From Roridomyces roridus (lineage: Eukaryota; Basidiomycota; Agaricomycetes; Agaricales; Mycenaceae): 64,000 bases of DNA. The stretch is from the NCBI GenBank assembly GCA_029378245.1, contig JARKIF010000001.1:1550001-1614000 (forward strand), read 5' to 3'. Both the position numbers and the translations under genes were made by a program. This document shows positions 54,592 to 63,422 of this stretch, piece after piece (the first letter of the stretch is position 1; every line of letters starts with the position of its first letter). A model generated the notes under the pieces. It was not told the DNA's origin. It saw nothing but the letters and a program-made list of their open reading frames with translations, and ran no database searches.

Positions 54592-55102
54592 CTCCTTGTG
54601 TCGTGTAATGCAATAAATACCTTGATCTTCTGTTTAATTGTGAAAGAAGGGAACTAGTTTGAGAGGGACGTGCGAGTCTGAGTTCTCCTGTGTCGTTCGC
54701 AGAAGCTCTGTGGCAGGATCGGCTGCGGGGGAAGGTATGGCGAACTGACGACGCCTTTATCGTGAACTGATTGTCAGTAGAAATCCAGATTGAAATAACG
54801 CCCAAGGACACAACGCATACCTGGAACGAAATTCTGAGTCGTATAATCTGTCGGTGGGTATGCAACGCGTATATAGAATATTTTTCGGATTTTTTCAGTG
54901 TGAGACGATGAGGTGCGTCTGAAACTCAGCGAGCGACCCATAATTAGATGATATTTGCACTTGCGAGTTGCTGTCGACCACTACCACCTAGCCTCATCTT
55001 CGCTGGCTCCACACAATTTGCCTCAGTTTCGAACGCCCACGGCCCCCTCTTCCCTCTGCACCGATTTACTTGCTCCAATATTCGCCACAGGTGCTCAAAA
55101 CT
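54592..55102. other. Non-coding gap inside the KDZ element
   Basis: A 511-bp gap with no credible coding frame; presumably the 3' end of the RING gene and promoter of the next gene. Confidence 0.3.
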
Positions 55103-55719
55103 ATGACGAAAGCCTCGAGTACAACGACCAGGGCCGCCTCCACCATGCTCGCCAGGCGTAATGCGTCGGCTAAGTATCGCGGGAGGTGAGGGCACCCACT
55201 ACCTCCAGCTACCTACTCAAACACGAGCAGGAACGAGGAGGAACTGCGAGAGAAGGCGAGGATTCGGATGCAGCTGTGCGTTACCGTACTCTCGGACATT
55301 TGCTCATTCACACAATACCTCAAAGGCATCGGGACAAGGTTGCTGAGACCCCCGAACTTCAGGAGGACGCCCGTGCGCGTGCGCGCGAGTCCAGCCGGAA
55401 GTACCGGGCTTCGTACGTCCTCCTGGTTACATGACTCGCAAGGAGAATCTGACTCTGCCCACACAATTAGCCACGCCGCCGCTCTGGCTCATCGACAACG
55501 TATTCGACGGATGGAGTAAGTTGCTATACTCATCGCCCTCCCGACCTTTCTCATTTGACATTCAGTGCCTACGAGAAAAAACACGGTCACAAGGCCTGGC
55601 TGGAACGCAGCGAGAAGCTCGAGACCCAACGCCGGGCAGCAGCCGAAGAGGAGGAGTGGCGTGTTTACGAGGTGGAGCTCAGGCGTCGCGAGCGCGAGAG
55701 AGAGACAGGGGCTGCGTAG
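55103..55719 (+). CDS. Small basic coiled-coil protein of the KDZ cargo
   Basis: Five exons give about 140 residues: MTKASSTTTRAASTMLARRN, KYRGRNEEELREKARIRMQ, EDARARARESSRKYRAS, AALAHRQRIRRMDAYEKKHG, KAWLERSEKLETQRRAAAEEE, ending ERERETGAA. Repeated R/K/E patterns (KYR...EELREKARIRM and RESSRKYR) suggest a basic DNA-binding helix followed by a coiled coil, as in small proteins I associate with KDZ neighbourhoods. No named domain. The TAG at 55717-55719 follows an Arg/Glu run. Confidence 0.65.
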
Positions 55720-55832
55720 ATTTCATTTGTGCATCGACAGTTTCTGTCAATACGTACACGGTGCCGGGAATTGAATGGAGGGCAACAAAAATACATTTGA
55801 AAGTGGTACGAAAAAGATGCAGTATGTACAAG

Positions 55833-56846
55833 CTACGCCCCCACAGCACGAACTTCCCCCCGGTTCATGGCGCGCGAGAATTTGGCCTGGGCCTGCGCAA
55901 AACTGTCCGCGCGATCGTGAGAGGCGCCGACGATGCCTAGCACGTTCAGGGCGCACTCCAGACTGAGATGGCTTAGCGGAGAATAAGGAACGAGGCAAGA
56001 GACATACTGGGTGGGAAAGATGCCGGGATGTACACCGACATAGACCAGATACCACGGCTGCCCCGCGTGACGCCGACGCAAGGACCGTGGCGAGCCAACT
56101 GTGAGGTGGGTGGCAATGGGTAGAGGGGCGTGTGATGCGGGAACAGGCGTTGCTGCCCAGGTAGGGTCGGCGGAGGTCCAGTGATGCTCCTGCGCGTGGA
56201 GGAAGGCGGCCTCGGCAACGGCGCGTGAACGGTAACCTTGTTGCTGGGCGAAACGAAACCCCGAGATCGCTTGTTCTACCTCTTGCCTGTCATGGCTGTC
56301 AAGTAAAAGCAATAGGGGCAGACGATGAACGTACCAAGTGTCTTTGAGGCCGACACTGTGACCCCGGAAAACGACATACACCTCGAAGTCCCGGGAATTG
56401 GACTTGCGGTTCCGCCGCAGGGCTCGGACGCGCGTTGCTGCTGGCTCGGTGTAGATAGCATGTGATGCTTGGGACCTGGGGAACAGTCAGCAAGACGCGG
56501 ACCAAAAGGACGGGAAAGATACCAATCGGCTGTGTAGCCGAGACGAGTCGGCGAGGAAACTTGATAGAGTGGGGTGGCTCCGTAAGGTGGAGGGGAGGGA
56601 GTCCGTGCGCGGTGGTGGCCAGACGAAGGTGCCACAACAACACCAGGCCGGACAGTGGCGGGTCCAAGGCGTCTGGTACTTGCAAGAGGCTGGAGCACAA
56701 CAGGAGCTGGTAATGCGAGGTGATTAGAATCAATCGCGATAGTCGGAATTGAGACACTGACCGCCTCCTACTCGCACGTCAACTGGCGGTACACCGTCTA
56801 GGCTGAGGGCGGTGAGGAGCTCATCAATGTCGGCGTGCTGGACCAT
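55833..56846 (-). CDS. Protein with two RNase H1 N-terminal (viroplasmin-like) domains
   Basis: Start MVQHADIDELLTALSLDGV at 56846. A proline-rich linker (APSSGHHRARTPSPPPYG) leads to domain 1: VYVVFRGHSVGLKDTWQEVEQAISGF, GYRSRAVAEAAFLHAQEH. Domain 2 is PWYLVYVGVHPGIFPTQ, VLGIVGASHDRADSFAQAQAKFSRA. The pattern Y.V..G...G....W..... .GF...........EA...F is that of the RNase H1 hybrid-binding domain, which binds RNA-DNA hybrid or dsRNA in known proteins. No RNase H catalytic domain follows. Four introns; the 3' splice into the second domain is the least sure. Confidence 0.65.
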
Positions 56847-57048
56847 GCTGGGTGTAGGTAGCGAGGTGGAGAGAGCCAAGCCAAATTCCTATCATGGGAC
56901 CTCTGTTTATCGCAATCAATCAGAGAGAATAGCAGAGCAGCGTGGCACGTTGGGTGAATTGGTAGCCGGGAAAATGGGGAATTTTCAAGAAGCTACGATA
57001 CACGGGGCGTTGCGACGACTAGCTACAAGTATGAAACTAGAAGAACGG
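56847..57048. other. Short gap between two minus-strand cargo genes
   Basis: About 200 bp, presumably promoter of the RNase H1-N-like gene and 3' end of the next; nothing else is recognised. Confidence 0.25.
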
Positions 57049-57513
57049 TCATTGATTTGATGGTCGGCCTGAAAAAAAAAATCGTACATACTTGCGAATG
57101 AGGCCCTTCAGCATTGGGATGTCGGAGGCGACTACGTCCAGAATGGGCAGGTCGCGGAAGGGTCTGTCACGATAGCAGAGTTCCCGATCCGCGGGAGCCG
57201 CGTGCTTGACCACCACCAGACTGCCCAGGCAGGTGTTGTTGGTAACCGGGCGCATGAGAGCCGAGACCGCTTTGTTGGGGGACAGATCATCGGATTCCGA
57301 ATCATGCGGGCAGCTGGTGAGCACGGTGAACGCAACGCTGGGAACTGAGGGATGGTTGAACCACGGCTTGGGACATAAAGGACAACGGGCGGGATTGGGT
57401 TCCAAGTACGGGTCGAGTGCGGCAGGAGAGCCACGTAGAGTAAGTGAGCCGGGGGCCAGGTTGACGGGCACGATGGGCTGATTGACTATATAATACGGGA
57501 GGAGGAGCAGCAT
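57049..57513 (-). CDS. Small unknown protein of the KDZ cargo
   Basis: Open frame of 154 residues: PARCPLCPKPWFNHPSVPSV contains a C-x2-C pair, later NNTCLGSLVVVKHAAPADRE and LPILDVVASDIPMLKGLIRKY. The GSLVVVKH... / ...D...LKGLIRKY tail resembles a short recurring protein type in basidiomycete transposon neighbourhoods (from memory, not verified). The C-terminus runs into a T-tract and may be spliced differently. Confidence 0.45.
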   Translation of the reverse strand: MLLLLPYYIVNQPIVPVNLAPGSLTLRGSPAALDPYLEPNPARCPLCPKPWFNHPSVPSVAFTVLTSCPHDSESDDLSPNKAVSALMRPVTNNTCLGSLVVVKHAAPADRELCYRDRPFRDLPILDVVASDIPMLKGLIRKYVRFFFSGRPSNQ

Positions 57514-57710
57514 TCGCTCTTCCCCGAGTGTAATGCGTCTGCATTGCAGATGTATCTACTAGGAGAATCAGAATGGGTAGAACCGGACGAAGCGATGCAC
57601 AGCGATGCACAGGTAGACCCATAGGGACGGTAGGATAAGAGAAGGAGATCAGCCCTTTGCCGGTCGCATCAACGCCAGATTTTTCGCTTCGTTTCGACCA
57701 AGTTTCGACA

Positions 57711-58125
57711 ATGACTGAGGCGCAAACACCCCAAGTGCAGTCTGGTCAAGTTCCGTGAGTTATAGTCTTTCTTTTTCCACAAAACGCAGACGCTCACCCC
57801 GCCACAGGACGACAATGACCGAGAACCAAACACCCCAAGTGCAGTCTGGCCAAGTTCCGTGAGTTTCAGTCTCTCTTTTTCAAACAACGGAGACGCTCAC
57901 CCCGCCACAGGACGACAATGACTGAGAACCAAACGCCCCAAGTGCAGTCTGGCCAAGTTCCGTGAGTTTCAGTCTCTCTTTTTCAAACAACGGAGACGCT
58001 CACCCCGCCACAGGACGACAATCACTGAGCCAGAGAGACCCAAAGTACAGTCTGAGGAAACTCCCCAAGTTGCGTAAGTTTCAGTCTCTCTTTTTCAAAC
58101 AACGGAGACGCTCACCCCGCCACAG
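57711..58125 (+). repeat. Tandem duplication of an exon-plus-intron unit
   Basis: Units of a 51-nt exon plus 52-nt intron (103 bp) repeat: exons 57808-57858 and 57911-57961 are near-identical, 58014-58073 is a diverged 60-nt version, and the first exon (57711-57755) lacks the leading part. Introns 57859-57910 and 57962-58013 are identical; 58074-58125 differs by one base (GTAAGT for GTGAGT); the first intron is more diverged. All junctions are phase 2, so every extra copy stays in frame, adding TTMTENQTPQVQSGQVP each time. Confidence 0.9.
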
Positions 58126-61093
58126 GACGACCGAAGTCGATGCCAAGAGAGTCAGGAAGAAGCCCAAGGAAGATCGCCAGAACGCACGTCTGTGGGCGGA
58201 GGGTGCCAGACAGACCGTGCTGGACCCTCACATCGAGCCTTACGCGGACGCGTTGGCCAGGGGCCGGAGACAGGAGCAAGACTATTTGGCTGTCGTCTGC
58301 ACCGAGTACCACGTCCGTATCCATTGGCGTCTCGCAGACCACGAGGAACCTGCTCTACCTCTGCCCGACTACGACCCCAGAGTGCCTGTTCCGGAGGAGA
58401 CTTTGAGTGAGGAGGAGCGCCAGGATAAAATAGCGCGCGTCGGGGCTATGAATGATGTAAGTGATGCAATCAAAACTACCTTTTTGGTCTGACGCGCCTC
58501 GCCAGCGCATCGCTTGATGGCTCAAGTACCGCGCCCAGCGTTTGGATGCAACCCTCGTCGGCAAAGCCAGCAAGACTACAGGACCCTTCCGCGTCCTCCT
58601 GGCCCAGCTCGCCGGCATGCACACACCGCCCAAAGCTCGACAAGCCTTTCAGCAATTCCAGCATGAGTGCGCCGTCGAGATCGCCGCTGCAGTGACCGAA
58701 AAGTGGAGGAAGGAGCACGAGGACAAAGACGTTGCCTCGCTCGACGTTGGGAAGAAGAAGAAGAAGGGTCCGATGGCTGGGTACCGCAGCGCCGTGGCCC
58801 GAGAGCTCTTCAAACAGCTTCCGGCGGACGCACAGGCGGGGTTTGCTCAGCGTGCAAAGGCGGAAGCGGCTGTACGCAAGGCGGAGTACGAGCGAGTGCT
58901 CAGCGAGGGTCCTGAGAAAACGCCTGAGGCCAGACAGAAGTACGTATTCTCTGTTTTAAGTCCCCACTTGGTCTGACAATCGGGCACATAGGTGCATCAA
59001 TAATCTTGGCAGCTTCCTCGCCCCGATCCTCAGAGGCGTTTCGCAGTACACGGGTCTACAGTTCCTCTTGGTAGGGGGCGGCCCAATGCCGAAGTGGAAT
59101 GGCGAGATCAGTACTCTCCAGTGGGTGCTTTCTTTTTCGATGGCGTGGGCACAATTGATGAGTAATTGCAGCCTCGCAGTCGGTCGCAACCAAGCGACTG
59201 TGCCCGTCACGTTCCCTGCATGGAACAAGGACCGCTTCCAAGCCGACGTGATCGAATTCATGAAGGAATATCTTGCGACAGCGTACAGTGAGTATTTCGC
59301 CTGGAATTATATGTGATCAAGTCTAACGAGCGGCTATCGTAGCTGAGGAAGAGTGCGCGGAGGCTGCGCTGCCGGGTTCCACCCCTTCGAAACTCGATGA
59401 GCCACGCCCCTCGGTGTCTTTGTCGGGCGCGTTGTATACGATCAGCAAGGCAGAGGGTGACGAGGAGGGTGAGGGGTTGGATGACGAAGACGAAGACGAA
59501 GACGATGAAGAGAACGAAGAGGACGAGGATGATGGCGAGGAGGAGGAGGAGGAGGAGGTGGTGAAGGCCGTTGTGCAAAAGAGGAAACGGCAGACGGAGG
59601 AGCAGAAGAAGGAGGGCAAGAAGAAGGCGAAGACCTCAGCACTTGAGCCCGAGCCCGAGCCCGAGCCCACGCCCGACTTGTACCGCCAACACCTCGCACG
59701 TCAGCAGCGCAATCGTGAGGCGCTTGCGAAAGCGGGTTTGCTGAAGGGTGGAGCCGCACTGATACGTTCGCCCGGTGACACTACGCCCAAACCACCCCCT
59801 CGACCTCGCCCTTTGAAGCCGGCACAGGGTAAACCGACGATTGCGACGCGCAGTGGGAAACGCAGCAAGCTCGGAGAAATGCTGAAGGCCGATACGCCCA
59901 TTCCCCATCGCAGCTCTCCACTGGCCTCCAATCCCGCGCTTGTGATGACCGAGCAAGTTCCCTCCGCGACCACGCCCTCCAATCTCCAAGTCGAGAGCTC
60001 CAAGCAGATTCCCTCCGTCGCCGTCGCCCCCTCGCCTTCCAATGTCCAAATCCAACTGGAGATTGCTGGTGTGCCCACTGTCGCATCGCTCCCCACTCTC
60101 GAGCTCGAAACGATGGAGGTGAATCCTTTCGTGCCCACCGTCTCCTCGATTCCCACTCTCGAGCTCGAGACGATGGAGGTGAATCCTTTCGTGCCCACCG
60201 TCTCCTCGATTCCCACTCTCGAGCTCGAGACGATGGAGGAGTTTCCCTTCGTGCCCACCCTCCCCCCGCTCTCCAATGCCGAGCTCGAGACGATGGAGGA
60301 GATTCCCTTCGTGCCCGCCCTCCCCTCGCTCTCCAATGCCGAGATCGAGACGATGGAGGAGATTCACTTTGTGCCCACCGTCCCCTCGCTCTCCAATGCC
60401 GAGATCGAGACGATGGAGGACATTCCTTTCGTGCCCACCGTCCCCTCGCTCTCCAATACCGAGCTCGAGACGAGGGAGGAGATTGGGTCTACTCCCGTCG
60501 TGCCTGCACCCTCCTCCAATCTCGAGAGGACGCGCCAGAGTCCACTCTCTGTTCAGTGTCCTCCAGGTGCGGATACCTGGCTGAGGGACAGCCTGGAAAG
60601 GCTTTCCAAGGTGAAGCTCGGCGGGAAATTCGAGTTTCTGCTTCAGGCGTTCGTGAGTCTGGAAGCGGCGTACGGCTTTAATCGCCCGCCCGTCACCGAC
60701 GCCAACGGCAGGAAGAAGAAAGAGTCCAGTCTGCCCCCCGATGACAGGCCGCCGCAGGTGGCGCAGTGGATTAAGGTGGCGCGGAAAACTACGCCAGTGA
60801 TCAAAGACGTGGCGTTGTTTCAAAGCCAATGGCGCGCTTGGTGGGATGGTTTACAGCCAGAGTGGCGCGGCAACTCCGCAAACGGCGAGTCTGGATGGTC
60901 CGATAAAACCAAGGCCGACTGGGGAGTCCTCGTGGTGCCGGGCATCAATGGCCTGCTGAGCGTGGTGTCGACACTGTACTGGTGGGGCTGCGCTGAGAAA
61001 GCGGCCGGAGAGTTGTCGGAGGACTGGGGGATGGCGGTGGAGGAGGTGGAGTGCGCGTGCTACGGACTCAAGGCCGCCGCTCAGAGGCCGTAG
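57711..61093 (+). CDS. Large acidic repeat protein of the KDZ cargo
   Basis: Start MTEAQTPQVQSGQVP at 57711, then three copied mini-exons, EVDAKRVRKKPKEDRQNARLW, a conserved N-terminal domain (YRAQRLDATLVGKASK, MAGYRSAVARELFKQLPADAQ, INNLGSFLAPILRGVSQYTG, FLLVGGGPMPKWNGEIST, TFPAWNKDRFQADV), an extreme D/E tract, a Lys-rich stretch, Pro-rich linkers, a seven-fold 20-residue repeat (ELETMEEIPFVP-like), and a C-terminal domain (WLRDSLERLSKVKLGGKFEFL, QSQWRAWWDGLQPEWRG, WGVLVVPGINGLLSVVSTLYWWG). The C-terminal domain resembles uncharacterised Agaricomycete proteins. Around ten exons; the last runs from about 59342 to 61093. Function unknown; the acidic tract suggests a chromatin or assembly role (inference). 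Confidence 0.7.
60090..60495 (+). repeat. 60-bp coding tandem repeat (about 7 copies)
   Basis: Encodes units like TLELETMEVNPFVPTVSSIP and LSNAEIETMEEIPFVPTVPS. The first three units are the TLELETMEV type and the last four the LSNAE type. Neighbouring copies are nearly identical in DNA, implying recent expansion. Confidence 0.88.
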
Positions 61094-61250
61094 TCATCTC
61101 GGACATATGCGTTTGGTGTCGAATACATTGTACATTGAAATACAAATGGAAAATTGGCGTTGCGAAGCAAAGGAATGTAAAGAGTTGCAAAAGTACAGGG
61201 GACTTGTAGTTATGGAGACTCGATGCATGTGAGTAAAAGGTAATAAAAGG

Positions 61251-61333
61251 GGGACAGCGGGAATCGAACGGTGGAGGATAACGGAGCCGGAGATGATGGC
61301 GAAGTATCATAATACCGTTAGACTAAAGTGGGC
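61251..61333 (-). other. tRNA-like segment (A- and B-box match, no clean cloverleaf)
   Basis: On the minus strand, TTTAGTCTAACGGTA resembles a Pol III A box and CGTTCGATTCCCGC a B box / T-loop, about 45 nt apart. The acceptor ends (GCCCACT and TGTCCCC) do not pair and no 5-bp anticodon stem is evident. It is therefore either a decayed tRNA, a tRNA-derived SINE head, or a tRNA with an intron I could not fold. Confidence 0.35.
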
Positions 61334-61744
61334 ATGCTAGATGCAAGAAGTGTTAGGGTGTCTACCTTAGGCCGCGGGCGGCTAGTCAGAAAAAAAAAGG
61401 AAGTACCTCAAAGTCTGGATAGACGTGCGATAATGGGAGGGTGAATAGGATGGAAGATGGAGGAAGACCAGTGGCTGCAGATTGAGCACAGTGTCGGCGG
61501 CGCAAACACCAGCCGGAGCCGCTGGCACGCTCCAAGCCTCAAGGTATGACAGACAGAGGGATAGGTGCAACGCGCATGCAACGACGTGCACTGCTCGCCT
61601 CAAGCCGTCCGGTTGAAGAAGAAAGCGGGGGTGGTGGAAGCGGCGTAGATAGTAGGTGATTGAATCCGAGTCACTGAACGAGTGGCAAACGGTGGGGAGG
61701 GCCATGACCAAGGGTGAGCTGGCGGCGACGCGGGTGCGGGTGGG

Positions 61745-61806
61745 CCCCAGGGTGGGTGCGGGTGCTGGTGCTGGTGCGGGTGCGGGTGCGGGTGCTGGTG
61801 CGGGTG
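61745..61806. repeat. GGTGCT/GGTGCG hexanucleotide microsatellite
   Basis: About ten tandem hexamers alternating GGTGCT and GGTGCG in the non-coding right arm of the element. Confidence 0.85.
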
Positions 61807-62009
61807 AAAGCGGGAATCCAACGGAAGCAATGCATTAAGCAAAATGAATATTATAAAAACCAGGGAATGGTAATTGATTTTTAATGGAGGGTATCTATTG
61901 ATCCATCGGAAAAGAAATTAAAACCCATATTTAAATCCGAAAGGAGCAGGGGGAAGCCAATTATAGGGCGGGGAATGGTGTGGTGTGTGTACACTGCAGA
62001 CACGGCTGT

Positions 62010-62098
62010 AGCCATGAGATGGCTGGAGCCATGGCCAGAGAAAACTGCCCTCATGGCTACAGCCATGTGTTTTAGGCTATATACTACAGCTACGGCTC
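62010..62098 (-). repeat. Right terminal inverted repeat of the KDZ element
   Basis: Reading inward on the minus strand it begins GAGCCGTAGCTGTAG and contains the same ATGGCTGTAGCCAT palindrome plus ATGGCTCCAGCCAT. Partner at 46344-46431. Confidence 0.75.
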
Positions 62099-63259
62099 TA
62101 AATCTGCCATTATGCCATGAGATGTCAGTAGGGGAAAACAGGCCAAGTAATAGCGCGTACCTTGGGGTCAAGGAACCGGGGGTTGGGCTCTTGAAACTCA
62201 TAGTAAGACAATGAAACCTTGGCGAGTACCAAGGTTCCCTCGGTCAGAGTCTCCCAGTATTCGTGGGCAGCAATGAGCTTGCCGTTCTTGTCCCGATAGT
62301 CGTATTGTGGCATAACGGCCTTGTTGTGGTTGAAGTAGGTGCCTTTGTGGTCGGGCATGAGGCCGGGCGAATATGTGTCGCCCACCTTCCACACTGGACA
62401 TCGTTTTCAATGAGGTGATACGGGAGGGAGTAGCGTTACACACCAGGAGTTGCCTCAGGCTCATCCATTTCCACATCAGTGGGTGCCTTGCGGTTCCGGG
62501 CGTGACGCGGAGCCGGACTTTGATTCTGCCTCCCGAACGGTGTCTATGACTACGTTAGCGAATTGTGATAACAGTCAATGAGCAGGAATCGTACCTCATA
62601 GAGAGGCTGGAGATGCAGGACAATGAGGTCGCCGGGCAGGTCCTTGTTATTGTCAACGCGGCGTGTACATTCCGTGACCTTGAATTTCTGGTAGACATGA
62701 CAGGGATCGGCGCTCATGCAAGTTGGATGCAACGACCACATACCTTGCCCGACTGCTTTTCCACCTCGTGGTCCGCGTCACGAACACCATCCAATGCGCA
62801 CAGGAAGTTCTTGAAGATCTTTTCCCCCTCTGGGGGTGCGTCGAGAGGGCAGCGGCCAGCGAGCGTCAGCCGAAGCGGGTTCTGGTTGTCGCCGAAAGGC
62901 TGGACAGAGGGTAAAAAATATGAAGCACAACGACCAAAAGATTCACGCACCATGTTGTGAGGACGCTTCTGAGGATACGCGGCCACCCAAGTCCCCTCTT
63001 CGCGAGATCCGATCTCGAAGAACAGGTTGGCGATGAACTCCGCCTTATCCTCGCCCTTCGTGACGTAGATGTACTTCTTCTTGCTCTGTTTCTGAGGGGC
63101 GGGATTCAAGATGCGCTCGAAGGTGATCCCAAAGTCGTTGGCGCCGAGACTGGCGAGGCCCATGCCGGTGAACTTGTTGATCAGCCGGTCCCAGACGGTG
63201 TTGCCATCGTCGTCGGCGACAAGGCGGCGAGTGGTAGCGTCGGGTTCGGAGTACGACAT
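62098..63259 (-). pseudogene. 5' part of the gene interrupted by the KDZ element
   Basis: Start MSYSEPDATTRRLVADDDGN, then WDRLINKFTGMGLASLGANDFG, ERILNPAP, KKKYIYVTKGEDKAEFIANLFFE, NPLRLTLAGRCPLDAPPEGEK, KFKVTECTRRVDNNKDLPGD, PQYDYRDKNGKLIAAHEYWE, LVLAKVSLSYYEFQEPNPRFLDPK, then a 57-nt intron (62104-62160) with branch-like CTGAC and acceptor CAG. After the acceptor the insertion leaves ATT TAG, so the protein ends at once instead of continuing into the last exon at 46342-46156 (about 62 codons lost). Unknown-function Agaricomycete family, here next to a PIF1-like helicase on the same strand. Confidence 0.7.
62099..62105. repeat. Right 7-bp target-site duplication of the KDZ element
   Basis: TAAATCT, identical to 46337-46343. 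Confidence 0.8.
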
Positions 63260-63422
63260 GAGTGCTAGAGTGCGTCGTTGGGAGTGGTGTGGGGGAGTAC
63301 CATGGGCAGTATGGGAGGGAGTATCTTATAATTGTGTCAGTGCATGTTTCATGCGTAGCGAGCGTGGAGTCGCTTACCTCTGGACCGGCTTGAAACCCAC
63401 CGCAATGTGCAGGCGGTGGAGT

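Larger units (their letters stand above)
61094..62009. other. Non-coding right arm of the KDZ element
   Basis: About 0.9 kb without a supported gene, between the last cargo gene and the right inverted repeat. It contains the tRNA-like segment and a GGTGCx microsatellite. AT-rich near 61845-61960. Confidence 0.5.
46344..62098. mobile_element. 15.76-kb KDZ DNA transposon with cargo genes
   Basis: Bounded by TAAATCT target duplications and imperfect inverted ends (46344-46431 and 62010-62098; 64 of 89 positions match in my hand alignment, with ACATGGCTGTAGCCATGA identical). It contains a KDZ transposase (46610-50435), a second cysteine-cluster protein (50656-51976), a TET/JBP-like gene (52120-53560), a RING protein (53660-54591), a basic coiled-coil protein (55103-55719), an RNase H1-N-like protein (55833-56846), a short unknown gene (57049-57513), a large repeat protein (57711-61093) and about 1 kb of non-coding right end. 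It interrupts a minus-strand gene exactly at an intron-exon border; excision would restore it. KDZ elements and their link with TET/JBP genes are known in fungi; the exact limits and cargo are read from this sequence. Confidence 0.85.

Noticed and set aside
59636..60829. 397-residue antisense frame opposite the large repeat protein
   Set aside because: It is the mirror of the 60-bp coding repeats (regular HERNVLHRLDLGIGERGDGG-like units) and has no family likeness; the plus-strand frame is longer and has conserved ends.
46344..62098. Independent MITE insertions at 46.4 and 62.05 kb rather than one element
   Set aside because: Two separate small inserts would not explain identical target duplications at the outer edges only, the opposite orientation of the repeats, or the restored intron and frame when everything between is removed.
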